A DNA stretch of 38,097 bases from Sporosarcina luteola (GTDB taxonomy: Bacteria > Bacillota > Bacilli > Bacillales_A > Planococcaceae), in the NCBI GenBank assembly GCA_014204635.1, contig JACHLS010000022.1, forward strand, positions 1 to 38,097, read 5' to 3'. Of this stretch, positions 15,668 through 24,695 are shown in pieces; the stretch's first letter is position 1; each line of letters opens with the position of its first letter. The translations under genes and the position numbers were made by a program. A model generated the notes under the pieces. The model had not been told where the DNA came from. It made no database searches and worked only from the letters and a program-made list of their open reading frames with translations.

Positions 15668-17073
15668 GTGCGTATCCAACTGACACAACAACAGAATGAC
15701 CAGACTACCGTTGCACCTGCCGATGATTATTCGTTGGACCGGGTTCCTCGAAAGGACCGGACCAAAGGCTGGTTGAGCATTACGAATATTACATTCGGAA
15801 TTGCGACAGCTATTTTTTATTTTCAAATGGGGAGCGTAATGGCACTTAAATTCGGAGCGATCAATGCAATGATTTCTTCTGCCTATGCGATCATTGTCGC
15901 CGGTTTGCTTGGAACCGTCGTTGCCTACTTATCCGCCAAGTCCGGCATGAATGTCAACCTTCTCTCGCGTGGCGGAGGCTTTGGCTATATCGGTTCTTCC
16001 CTGACCTCCTTGATCTACGCTTCCAATTTCATCATGTATTGTGCGTTCGAAGGGCTTATCCTAGTTTCCGCAGTTCACTACTTTTTCCCTTCCCTTCCGA
16101 AATGGACACTCATTATCCTCTTCGGAACCATCGTGATTCCCCTCAATTGGTTTGGAATCGACCAATTGGACAAGTTGCAGAAATGGTCCCTCCCCCTATT
16201 CATTCTCTTTCTGCTGACTGCAATCATCGTCTCCCTCTATCAGCCTTCGATTTATCAAGGTTCTGTTTTTACGTATATGCCTGAAGGGGTACAGATTGGC
16301 GGTGAAGCACTATTGCTTTGCATTGGGATGCATCATGGCATTATGGGATTGACCGCACTGCTGGCCTCCGACTATGCTCGTTTTCTAAAGCCTTCTGATA
16401 TAAAAGTCGGCTCTGTCGCAATTGGCTTTATTCCACAGATTTTCTGTTTCGGAGTCATGGGTGGACTTGGCATCTGGTTCGGAGTGCGTTTTCTGGAATC
16501 GGATCCCGGCGTCTACATTGTGCTATTGCTCGGAATTGGCGGAGCGCTCTTTACGATGCTCACGCAATTGCGTATCAATGTGACGAACATTTACAGCAGT
16601 TCACTTTCACTCTCTAACTTTTTCGAGAACATATTTCATTTCACGCCCGGCCGCCGATTTTGGGTCGTATTCGCAGGAGTGACAGCCATCCTTCTCATGT
16701 TGTCCAATATTGTAGACCACGTTGATACGTTGATGACATTCCAAGGCATTTTCCTGCTAGCGTGGGCTGCTATACTTGTGACGGATGCTTTAATCGTGAA
16801 GAAATGGTTGAAAATCGGACCTACCTATTATGTAGCCCAGCAAGAATACTTATATAAGTGGAATCCTGTTGGCACAATTTCACTCTTGTTTCCAGTATTC
16901 TCGGCACCATCGCCGCGCTTGGTTACATGGGGCTTTTCTTGGAATCAACCGCTGCTTTCTTTGCCGCATTGCTCGCATCCATATTGACAGTCGTCATTGC
17001 CATCCTGACAAGAGGGAAGTACTATCTCATTCAGGAACCTGAGGGTATTGTAGAAGATGATAAAATCGGTTGA
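15668..17073 (+). pseudogene. NCS1-family nucleobase/allantoin permease with a frameshift
   Basis: Proton- or sodium-coupled permease of the NCS1 family (cytosine, purine, allantoin or thiamine uptake). The N-terminus (SLDRVPRKDRTKGWLSITNI) and the GGGFGYIGSSLTSLIYASNFIMYCAFEGL stretch are typical, and about ten membrane segments are visible up to residue 405. After WNPVGT (near 16880) the first frame leaves the membrane pattern and ends at 16987. The other frame resumes it at once (FTLVSSILGTIAALGYMGLF and a last helix) and runs to 17073. One lost base in about 16870-16885 explains this. The rest is unbroken, so the event is recent or a sequencing error. The GTG start at 15668 follows AGAAAGGGG. 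Confidence 0.8.
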
Positions 17074-17458
17074 ATTTCGAAGAAAGACACCAACCGAAGT
17101 CCGTTATAATCAGCGGAAATCAATAGTAATTTGAGTGCTTGCGAGAATATAACGCGTTATAGTATGAGATATCCAGTCAGATATCCTTTGCCTGATTGCG
17201 ATAATGTTTGATAGAGAAGTAATGCCGAACATAATTGCTGGGTTATTCATTCGAGTGAATCAAAGACACATGGTTGATTCTTCATATTGTTCCATCAAAA
17301 CAATGCAAAAAATAGAGTTCTTACGTAAAATGGAAGTGTCCAAACTAATCTTTACAAAACAAGACATCTCCTGATACTTTCTTACAACTTCTAAGCTATC
17401 TTGGATGAGTTTCACTATGTAATTGTTTGGAAACTTTCGGTAAAAAGGAGAACTCAAA
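17074..17458. other. Intergenic region, nothing recognisable
   Basis: About 385 bases. A minus-strand frame at 17260-17457 has no ribosome binding site and no domain. No terminator hairpin of good quality was found after the permease. Confidence 0.5.
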
Positions 17459-18271
17459 ATGGAACTCGATCAAAAAGTGAAAGATTTGTTGCCGATAGAA
17501 TGGCAGAAAAAGCTATTAGAGACGCAAAAAGAGACGATTGAATTCTCGCTGAAAGCAGAAGGAGAACTGCCACTTACAGCAACGAAAGCAGGCGGAATTG
17601 GGTATTTTCCCAAGCTTATTCCGTATCCTACCAATGCGAATGGCCAGCCGCTCTCTTTGTTGGCGCAAATCAATTTTTCCGAAATACCGCATCTTGAACA
17701 TTTTCCACGAGAAGGAATTTTAGCATTTTACGTCGACTATTATGATGATTTAATCGGTATGAACCTCGATAAAAAGAACGACACTCCGGGCTATCGTGTT
17801 TACTATTTTGATTCAATCGCAGATGAACATGTAACGCGTGACGAACAAATTTCCTATTTCCTTCCCTATTTGGAGGAGGAGAAGTTTACTGTGGTCGATA
17901 CGGAATTACGAATGATTCCCCGCTTGACGAAACAGTTCCTGTTCAACGACATTGCAGATTTTGATCAGTTCTTTGGTATGCCCAAACAGGACATTGAATC
18001 TTTTGATCCATACGCGGATGAACTGGATGATTTGGTACAGTTCGGTACACGTCTTGGCGGTTATCCGAATTTCACCCAATACGACCCCCGGGTGTATGTG
18101 GAAGGGAAAGAGATGGATGTGCTTTTGTTTCAATTGGATACTGATTATGATGAAAGCGGCGAATGGGAGATTATGTGGGGCGATTCCGGGGTGGGTAATT
18201 TCTTTATCTCATTACGTGATTTACAGGAGAGAAAGTTTGAAAATGCTTGGTACTCATGGGATTGCATGTAG
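17459..18271 (+). CDS. YwqG-family (DUF1963) protein
   Basis: Soluble 270-residue protein of the YwqG/DUF1963 family, whose biochemical role is unknown. Typical features are the KAGGIGYFP and PLSLLAQINFSEIP stretches in the first 80 residues (family pattern GG.P..P....W P...G.PL..L.QI), GILAFYVD, and the C-terminal LLFQLDTD, then WGDSGVGNFFISLRDL and W. No signal peptide. AAAAGGAG precedes the ATG by about seven bases. The gene stands alone between the damaged permease and the SDR relic, followed by its own terminator. Confidence 0.87.
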   Translation: MELDQKVKDLLPIEWQKKLLETQKETIEFSLKAEGELPLTATKAGGIGYFPKLIPYPTNANGQPLSLLAQINFSEIPHLEHFPREGILAFYVDYYDDLIGMNLDKKNDTPGYRVYYFDSIADEHVTRDEQISYFLPYLEEEKFTVVDTELRMIPRLTKQFLFNDIADFDQFFGMPKQDIESFDPYADELDDLVQFGTRLGGYPNFTQYDPRVYVEGKEMDVLLFQLDTDYDESGEWEIMWGDSGVGNFFISLRDLQERKFENAWYSWDCM

Positions 18272-18277
18272 AATTGC

Positions 18278-18302
18278 AGGCAGGACATTGATTGTCCTGC
18301 CT
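18278..18302 (+). terminator. Terminator-like hairpin after the YwqG-family gene
   Basis: AGGCAGGACA (18278-18287) pairs perfectly with TGTCCTGCCT (18293-18302) over a five-base loop, seven bases past the stop codon. The following sequence is only weakly T-rich (CTGGTTTGG). Confidence 0.7.
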
Positions 18303-18314
18303 CTGGTTTGGTAC

Positions 18315-18676
18315 CTAGAAGACGGCACTAACATTTTTTTTTGAATTTCGTCCCCCATCTACCACTACATCCACACCTATGATATGGGAGGTTTTCTCTG
18401 AGCAGAGCCATAGTGCGGAGCATACGCCTGTTCTTCCTGCCGGTCCATCCTCCCAAGCGAAATATCTTTCTCAATGTATTTCCCCTGTTCCAGTACTTCT
18501 TTCACCTACAGCAGGAGCGAGCGTCATCCCCAGAAAAATCGAGTTGACGCGAATTCCTTGTTTGGCGTATTCAAGTGCCCTCGATTTCTTTTGAGCGTTG
18601 ACAGCCGTTTTTGCAGCCCTGTACGTAGCAAGGTTTTCGGAACTTATCCAGTCAATATTCCTTCATTTCCATAATC
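18315..18676 (-). pseudogene. Short-chain dehydrogenase/reductase relic (C-terminal half)
   Basis: Three frames of the minus strand together spell the second half of a classical SDR. One frame gives ISSENLATYRAAKTAVNAQK, then SRALEYAKQGIRVNSIFLG, equal to the active-site Tyr-x-x-x-Lys and the RVNSI strand. A second frame gives VLEQGKYIEKDISLGRMDRQEEQAYA. A third gives WLCSEKTSHIIGVDVVVDGG, the usual SDR C-terminus. At least two frameshifts and loss of the NAD-binding N-terminus make it non-functional. It lies between the YwqG-family gene and glpD; the only open frame annotated here by length alone (18379-18594, plus strand) is a shadow. Confidence 0.82.
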
Positions 18677-18681
18677 CTTTT

Positions 18682-20328
18682 TCAATTTGACTCAACACTT
18701 TCTCGAATACTTTCCTCTAATGCCTTTTTGTAATTTATTCTATCTTCTACATTCCAACCCATGCATTCGGCCATGTAGATTGTGATATCTTCTTTCCATT
18801 TATGCACCCACTCCATATCAAAGAACACAGTTCCCGTTCTGCGCATAAAGAAGTCGACTGGCGTCATAACCAGTTCATATTCAATGGCGTACTGTAAAAT
18901 TAGTTTTATGGATAGCGGCAAAGGTGATAAGGGCTGTACTCTGTCTATTAACCCGGCTATAACTCTTGAATTTGTTCCATATTGAGCAGCTATGCTAGTA
19001 GCATCCTCTAAAGAAACCCCTAGTTTTTCCAGGTTCCTAGACTCTTCCTGTACAAATCGGTAATAGTTTTCGGGATCATGGAAATCCCCTCCTGATAATC
19101 GGAGTTCCTTGGTGACTGAGCCTTTGCAATGGACTCCTTCAGCTGAAAGTTGCTTGCACAATAAATCTGTAACAGTTTCAGCCATTTTCCGGTAACCTGT
19201 CAGTTTCCCGCCTGCTATCGTGATCAATCCTGTTGCTGATGTCCAAACTTCATCTTTTCTTGATATCTCAGATGGCCCCTTCCCTTCCTGACGAATCAAC
19301 GGCCTAACGCCTGCCCATGTTGACTCAATATCACCTAACCCGACCTGTACGTCCGGAAACATGAAATGGATACATTCGAGTAAATACCTTCTATCTTTCT
19401 CGGTGGCTGTCGGATGCTGGAGATCCCCTTTATATTCAGTATCCGTCGTACCAATATACGTTTTTCCATTTCGCGGAATAGCGAATACCATGCGCCTGTC
19501 AGGGGTATCAAAATAAACTGCTTGCCGCAACGGAAATTTACTGCTGTCTATGACGATATGAACACCTTTGGAATGAAATAAACTCTTCCCTTCTATTTTG
19601 CAATCCAAGTCAATGACACTTTCCACCCAAGGGCCAGTTGCATTTACAACCCTTTCACCTTTGAGACAATGTTTAGCTCCAGTGAGAACGTCTTGGAAAT
19701 AGAGGCCGTTCACTTTTCCATTGGAATCGTATGTAAATGATTCTGCCTTTGCATAGTTAATTAGGTCAGCGCCCAATTCTGCAGCCTTCTTCGCCACTTC
19801 AATCGTGAGCCGAGCATCATCCGTACGGTACTCAACGTAATAACCACTCCCCATTAGCCCTTTGCCCCTGAGCAAAGGCTCGCGCTGTAAAGTTTGGTTC
19901 CGGTTGAGCATTTTTCGGCGTTCCTTCTTTTTAACACCTGCCAGAAAATCATACACTTTCAATCCAACAGAAGTAGAATATTTCCCGAATGTCCCCTTCT
20001 TGTATATCGGCAATAGCATCCATTCAGGATGGGTTACATGTGGTGCATTTCGATACACCACTTCCCTTTCTTTACCGACTTCTGCCACCATCCCTACTTC
20101 AAATTGCTTTAAATAGCGTAAACCACCATGTACAAGTTTAGTCGAACGACTTGAAGTCCCGGCTGCAAAATCCTGCATTTCAATAAGAATGGTTTTCAAC
20201 CCTCTCGTTACACAATCAAGCGCAATCCCAACCCCTGTAATACCACCGCCTACAATGACAACATCATATTGCCGATTCTCCAGTGAGTCTAACGTACTTT
20301 CACGATCTCGATATGAAAAAGTTTTCAT
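18682..20328 (-). CDS. glpD: Aerobic glycerol-3-phosphate dehydrogenase
   Basis: FAD-dependent, membrane-associated enzyme that oxidises sn-glycerol 3-phosphate to dihydroxyacetone phosphate and feeds electrons to menaquinone. 548 residues, normal size. FAD-binding VIVGGGITG (24-32), MQDFAAGTSSRSTKLVHGGLRYL, VEYRTDDARLTIEV, NATGPWV, and ITIAGGKLTGYRKMAE are all present and close to Bacillus subtilis GlpD. I chose the ATG at 20328, after AAAGGAG; 18 further in-frame codons upstream would run through the leader hairpin. The leader contains an intrinsic terminator and the divergent gene encodes GlpP, so antitermination control is expected. Confidence 0.95.
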   Translation of the reverse strand: MKTFSYRDRESTLDSLENRQYDVVIVGGGITGVGIALDCVTRGLKTILIEMQDFAAGTSSRSTKLVHGGLRYLKQFEVGMVAEVGKEREVVYRNAPHVTHPEWMLLPIYKKGTFGKYSTSVGLKVYDFLAGVKKKERRKMLNRNQTLQREPLLRGKGLMGSGYYVEYRTDDARLTIEVAKKAAELGADLINYAKAESFTYDSNGKVNGLYFQDVLTGAKHCLKGERVVNATGPWVESVIDLDCKIEGKSLFHSKGVHIVIDSSKFPLRQAVYFDTPDRRMVFAIPRNGKTYIGTTDTEYKGDLQHPTATEKDRRYLLECIHFMFPDVQVGLGDIESTWAGVRPLIRQEGKGPSEISRKDEVWTSATGLITIAGGKLTGYRKMAETVTDLLCKQLSAEGVHCKGSVTKELRLSGGDFHDPENYYRFVQEESRNLEKLGVSLEDATSIAAQYGTNSRVIAGLIDRVQPLSPLPLSIKLILQYAIEYELVMTPVDFFMRRTGTVFFDMEWVHKWKEDITIYMAECMGWNVEDRINYKKALEESIRESVESN

Positions 20329-20348
20329 AATTCTACACTCTCCTTTAT

Positions 20349-20401
20349 AGAAAAGGACCATTACAAGAGCCTTGCAATACACGCAAGGATTGTAATGGTC
20401 C
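20349..20401 (-). terminator. glpD leader terminator (likely GlpP antitermination target)
   Basis: On the glpD strand, GGACCATTACAA (20401-20390) pairs with TTGTAATGGTCC (20366-20355), with an inner stem CCTTGC/GCAAGG. TTTTC follows directly, and the glpD ribosome binding site lies about 10 bases further on. In Bacillus subtilis GlpP bound to glycerol 3-phosphate prevents termination at such a leader hairpin; the presence of glpP next door supports the same mechanism here. Confidence 0.85.
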
Positions 20402-20496
20402 TCTCTCCTAATCTCCGACCTTATTCATTTCCATGTTTTAGTACTATAGGTATGGTACAATTCTAATATAAACCATAAAAGAAAGGATGAACCAAT

Positions 20497-21060
20497 TTGA
20501 GTTTAGTCGACATGGTTGAATCTCAAATAATCGCTTCTGTTAAAAGCGAAGATGATTTACAAGCTGCCCTTACTTCAAATTCAAATATCATTTTTCTCCT
20601 TACCGGTAATTTGATGACCATTGCTGACTATATCAACCAATTACGAAATGCAGGCAAGAAAGTATTCCTCCATTTAGACTTCATTGACGGACTTTCCAAT
20701 TCACGGAACGCTATTAATTACGTGGCGAAATATTGGAAACCAACTGGAATTATCACAACAAAAAGTCATATTGTTAAAATTGCAAATGAGGTTGGATTAA
20801 AAACAATTCAACGCATTTTCCTGATTGATCGGGCTGCGATATCAAAAGGCATAGAGATGGTCAAATCCTGCCAGCCTGATGCTGTGGAAATACTGCCGGG
20901 CATTATACCGAAAATTATCGATGAGCTATCCAGAGAGCTGGACTACCCCATCATCGCTGGTGGTCTAATATCAGATGTTGCAGAAATACATGCGGCATTA
21001 GAAGCAGGCGCCCTAGCAGTTTCCTCCGGTAATATCAAAATGTGGTATTTTGATTTATAA
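20497..21060 (+). CDS. glpP: Glycerol-3-phosphate-responsive antiterminator
   Basis: RNA-binding antiterminator of the glycerol regulon, 187 residues, normal size. The characteristic signatures HLDFIDGLS (B. subtilis VHVDLIQGI), KPTGIITTKSHIVKIA, IQRIFLIDRAAI, PDAVEILPGIIP and PIIAGGLISDVAEIHAALEAGALAVSSGN are present. It starts at a TTG (20497) with GAAAGGATG about seven bases upstream; the first ATG five codons on has no site. It is divergent from glpD and convergent with the HAD phosphatase gene, the two stop codons being adjacent (TTATAA). Confidence 0.93.
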   Translation: MSLVDMVESQIIASVKSEDDLQAALTSNSNIIFLLTGNLMTIADYINQLRNAGKKVFLHLDFIDGLSNSRNAINYVAKYWKPTGIITTKSHIVKIANEVGLKTIQRIFLIDRAAISKGIEMVKSCQPDAVEILPGIIPKIIDELSRELDYPIIAGGLISDVAEIHAALEAGALAVSSGNIKMWYFDL

Positions 21061-21828
21061 TGTCGTTATTTCCTGAACACTATCTAATACAAATCCGGGT
21101 TTATCAGACGCCGCTATCAACATATCGAACGTGGTAATACCTGTCATCACCAAAACAGATTGGATGCCTGCTTCATTTGCCATTCTGATATCTGTTTCTA
21201 AACGATCCCCTACCATGTAACACTGGTCAGCTTTCATTCTCAGCACATTATCCAAAATATATTGGGACATTAAGGAAGAAGGCTTACCGGTGATCCGCTT
21301 CACCGGTTGGCCAGTCGCTCCCTCTAATGCACCGATCATAGCACCACAATCCGGAATCTCTCCCCCCTGCACGGGACATGTCCGATCTGGATTGGTCGCA
21401 AGGATTTCAGCACCATTCCGCCATGCTTGAAAAGCCGCGTTCAACTTGTCATATGTGAATTGGCGGTCCCATCCTAAGACAACATGAGAGGCTTCTGTTG
21501 CGTGTGCTGCCAGTTTGATGTCTGCTTCAGCCAATTCATCGAAAAGCGGCTGTTCGCCGATGACATAGACGGAATCATCGGCAGCCATAGTATTTCTTAA
21601 ATAAAGGGCTGTTATAAAATTGGAGTTGATCACCTCATCCAGTTCCACTTCAATACCCAAGTTGTTTAATTTCTTCACATAATCAGTACGACGGGCAATT
21701 GATTTATTCGTCAAGAAAACTACTTTATCCCCTCGATCTTTTAGCATCTGAATTGCTTCTGGGACGCCTGGAATGATATCGTCATCCAAGTAGATCGTCC
21801 CATCCAAGTCAAAAATAAAACCTTTCAC
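21055..21828 (-). CDS. HAD-superfamily phosphatase, NagD/AraL type (class IIA)
   Basis: Cytoplasmic phosphatase of 257 residues. Motif I DLDGTIY (7-13), motif II TNKS (about 41-44), the C2-type cap domain typical of NagD/AraL/4-nitrophenylphosphatases between motifs II and III, the lysine of motif III (GKPSS) and the motif IV GDRLETD. Starts at a GTG with GGAGTGA six bases ahead. Last gene of the ABC-importer operon, 18 bases past the permease gene. Relatives dephosphorylate sugar phosphates or glycerol phosphate; the importer and glpD/glpP context suggests a phosphorylated polyol substrate, an inference. Confidence 0.87.
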   Translation of the reverse strand: MKGFIFDLDGTIYLDDDIIPGVPEAIQMLKDRGDKVVFLTNKSIARRTDYVKKLNNLGIEVELDEVINSNFITALYLRNTMAADDSVYVIGEQPLFDELAEADIKLAAHATEASHVVLGWDRQFTYDKLNAAFQAWRNGAEILATNPDRTCPVQGGEIPDCGAMIGALEGATGQPVKRITGKPSSLMSQYILDNVLRMKADQCYMVGDRLETDIRMANEAGIQSVLVMTGITTFDMLIAASDKPGFVLDSVQEITTL

Positions 21829-21845
21829 ATCAAGTCACTCCAATA

Positions 21846-23552
21846 TCATTTTAACTGTTGTTTGCGAGACAACAGATTGGCGATCCCCTGTAGTGCCAAA
21901 ACGAGCACTACCAATACGACAGACATTGCAGCTGCTGAATAATACTCTGCACGCAAAATGTTTTGGAAGATCGCTAAACTCATCGGTGCCCATTCAGGCG
22001 GTGCCAGTAGTACTGAAATACTTGTCTCTTTGATAACCGTTACGAATACAAGGACAGATCCTGCAGCAATCCCTGGAAGCATAAGCGGACCTACAATAGT
22101 GATGGCTGCCGTTAACGGAGTTGCCCCTAGATTAATTGCCGCTTCTTCAATATCCTGCTTAATAGCACGCATCGATCCCATTGTGGAGCGAACCATGTAA
22201 GGCAGGCGCCTGATCGTATAAGCAATAATTAACAACAATGCAGTACCCGTCAATTGAAGCGGTGCTGTGTTGAAAGTCTGTATTAAAGCGATACCAAACG
22301 CAATACCAGGGACAACTAAAGGAATGGAAGTCATGAAATCAAGCTTCGCAGAGTTTTGTCGAACCACAAAATAGGAAACAAAAGTAGCAATAATCACACT
22401 CAAAACCAGTGCACCCGTAGCGAGCATAATACTGTTTTGTATGTTGCCCATCGATGTAGAGAAAATGGTTTTATAATGGTTCAATGTGTATCCAGACGGA
22501 AGCAAATCTTTCCCCCATGTTGTCGCAACCGATTGAAGTGCAACTGAAAGCATGGCTAACAATGGCACCAAAACGATTAACAACGAGTAAAGGGACAAAG
22601 AGCGATTAACCAACTTGTTCTCCACTAATTTCTGCTGCTTTGGCTTTCCTGATACAGAGCCATAGTTCTTACCCTTTGTAAACAAGTGTTGCAAGTAGAA
22701 AAAGAATGCTGCCACAATGACCATGACAACTGTTAAGATTGCAGCCCCGCCCCAGTTGAAGAAACCTGAAATTTCTCGATATGCCTCCACAACAAGCAAG
22801 TTAAGTTCTTTGGGGGCCAATACAATTGGTGTCCCGAAATCAGAGAAACTGACTGTGAAAATGAGCAGCGCACTAGAGATGACTCCTGGCAAAGCAAGTG
22901 GAAATGTTACAAATACAAATGTGAACCAGCTCTTTGCCCCCAAGTTCAAGGATGCTTCTTCCAAGCTGATGTCACTTACTTTAAACGCCGCCACTAATGG
23001 CCAAAGAGCATATGGGAAAAAGAAAAAGACTTGCACTACAACGACACCCGCCATCGAATAGGGATTCAACAGCATCCCTTCTCCGCCCAAGGCATTGTAA
23101 ATCTGTGTCACCCAGCCGGCACGGCCAAACATGATGATAAATGCATATGCAGAAATAAAGGTGGGGACAATTAATGGAATCATGCAAAGAGCACTAATTG
23201 TCTTCTTAAATGGCATTTTTGTTCTAGCAATCCCATATGCAAGAGGGATACATACTAGAATGACAATAATCATAACTAAAAAAGCCAAAAGCAAACTATT
23301 TTTCAGTGCCGTTAGGTATCCAGAGTTAGAGAAAACCTTTTTATAGCTTTCCAATGATATCCCTTTTAACTTTTCAAGTGTAGAGTTAAAAATAGTAGAA
23401 TCCGTCAAAGCGCCTAATAGGTTGGTTGGCTGACCGGTAAAACTGACAATGAATACGGAGAATAACGGTAAAAGCATAAACAGACCGAAGAAAATATAGA
23501 TCAAGACTTTGATGACTGTTAATCCACTAAAGCCATTTTTGATTCGTTTCAT
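21846..23552 (-). CDS. ABC transporter permease with two fused channel domains (AfuB/FbpB type)
   Basis: 568 residues with about twelve membrane segments, i.e. two binding-protein-dependent transport domains in one chain. Each half has its EAA loop: EEASLNLGAKSWFTFVFVTF (about 197-216) and EEAAINLGATPLTAAITIVG (about 466-485). The fused layout is typical of the Fe3+/hexose-phosphate/2-aminoethylphosphonate branch. It overlaps the ATPase gene by four bases (ATGA). Confidence 0.9.
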   Translation of the reverse strand: MKRIKNGFSGLTVIKVLIYIFFGLFMLLPLFSVFIVSFTGQPTNLLGALTDSTIFNSTLEKLKGISLESYKKVFSNSGYLTALKNSLLLAFLVMIIVILVCIPLAYGIARTKMPFKKTISALCMIPLIVPTFISAYAFIIMFGRAGWVTQIYNALGGEGMLLNPYSMAGVVVVQVFFFFPYALWPLVAAFKVSDISLEEASLNLGAKSWFTFVFVTFPLALPGVISSALLIFTVSFSDFGTPIVLAPKELNLLVVEAYREISGFFNWGGAAILTVVMVIVAAFFFYLQHLFTKGKNYGSVSGKPKQQKLVENKLVNRSLSLYSLLIVLVPLLAMLSVALQSVATTWGKDLLPSGYTLNHYKTIFSTSMGNIQNSIMLATGALVLSVIIATFVSYFVVRQNSAKLDFMTSIPLVVPGIAFGIALIQTFNTAPLQLTGTALLLIIAYTIRRLPYMVRSTMGSMRAIKQDIEEAAINLGATPLTAAITIVGPLMLPGIAAGSVLVFVTVIKETSISVLLAPPEWAPMSLAIFQNILRAEYYSAAAMSVVLVVLVLALQGIANLLSRKQQLK

Positions 23553-24679
23553 ATTAACAGCACCCTTTCGTGGTCAACTGTCAGCTTCACCTTTTTTCCT
23601 TCTTGGAATATATTAGCCCCAGACGAGTAAGTTGTATCAACGATCAATTGGTAGGATCCCACCTGGACATCGTATCGTACAATTGAGCCTAAGTAGGTTG
23701 ACATGATAACCTCACCTTCTATGACATTCGTCTGCAAAGGATCAATTACACTATCGGCAGGCTCCACTCTGACGTGCTCAGGACGGATAATGATATCGAC
23801 ATCCTTGTTCTTTGCCTTATTTGAGGACTTCAGCTGGAAGCCTTCCCCTTTCATAACAGTCATCCCATTTTCCTCTGCTGCAACAGTCCCTTTCAAGATA
23901 TTAGAAGTACCTACGAAATTAGCAATAAACGGAGTTTGCGGATTACTGTAGAGATCAGTCGGCGTACCGATTTGTACGATATGCCCTTTATCCATAACTG
24001 CTACTCGGTCCGCCATACTCATAGCTTCCTCTTGATCATGTGTAACAAATATAGTAGTGATGCCTAAATCTTGCTGGATCGTTCTAATTGTATTCCTCAT
24101 TGAATGCCGAAGCTTTTGATCTAGATTGGAAAGAGGCTCATCCATAAGTAAAACTGCCGGCTCCATAACCAATGCCCGGGCCAATGCGACACGTTGTTGC
24201 TGTCCCCCTGACAATTCACTTGTCAGCCTGTTCGCATGTTGATCCAGCTCCACGTACTCCAATATTTCCATTACTTTATTTCTAATATCGTCCGGGTATT
24301 TGCCCAATCTCTTACTCAACAAACGTCCAAAAATGCTTAATCGTTTAATTGGATTACTTGCATTTAAGTGCTTAATGTTCAAGCTATAGGCCACATTATC
24401 AAACACATCCATATGCGGGAAAAGTGCATAACTTTGAAACACCATACCGCAGTTCCTTTTATTAGCAGGAACATTTTCCACTTCACGGTCGCCTATGTAA
24501 ATCGAACCAGATGTTGGATTCTCAAAACCTGCGACACAACGCATTGTTGTAGTCTTTCCACATCCAGAAGGACCAAGAAGAGCAAAAAACTCGCCCTCCT
24601 TGATGTCTAGGTTAATATCGTGAAGAGCAGTAAAATCTCCAAAGGTCTTCGTCATATTTTGTATTTTTACTGATCCCAT
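23549..24679 (-). CDS. ABC transporter ATP-binding protein, PotA/FbpC type
   Basis: 376 residues. Walker A GPSGCGKTT (about 37-45), Q-loop FQSYALFPH, signature LSGGQQQR, Walker B VLLMDEP, VTHD switch histidine, and a C-terminal TOBE-like domain containing IIRPEHVRVEP. Compared with the first importer ATPase of the window there are roughly 20 extra residues in the helical subdomain after the Q-loop (NIKHLNASNPIKRLSIFGRL). AAGGGTG precedes the ATG. Belongs to the importer of the HAD/glp region. Confidence 0.92.
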   Translation of the reverse strand: MGSVKIQNMTKTFGDFTALHDINLDIKEGEFFALLGPSGCGKTTTMRCVAGFENPTSGSIYIGDREVENVPANKRNCGMVFQSYALFPHMDVFDNVAYSLNIKHLNASNPIKRLSIFGRLLSKRLGKYPDDIRNKVMEILEYVELDQHANRLTSELSGGQQQRVALARALVMEPAVLLMDEPLSNLDQKLRHSMRNTIRTIQQDLGITTIFVTHDQEEAMSMADRVAVMDKGHIVQIGTPTDLYSNPQTPFIANFVGTSNILKGTVAAEENGMTVMKGEGFQLKSSNKAKNKDVDIIIRPEHVRVEPADSVIDPLQTNVIEGEVIMSTYLGSIVRYDVQVGSYQLIVDTTYSSGANIFQEGKKVKLTVDHERVLLI

Positions 24680-24695
24680 TCAAATTCACCCTTGT

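Noticed and set aside
18379..18674. Plus-strand ORFs of 71 and 66 codons
   Set aside because: Shadows of the minus-strand SDR relic.
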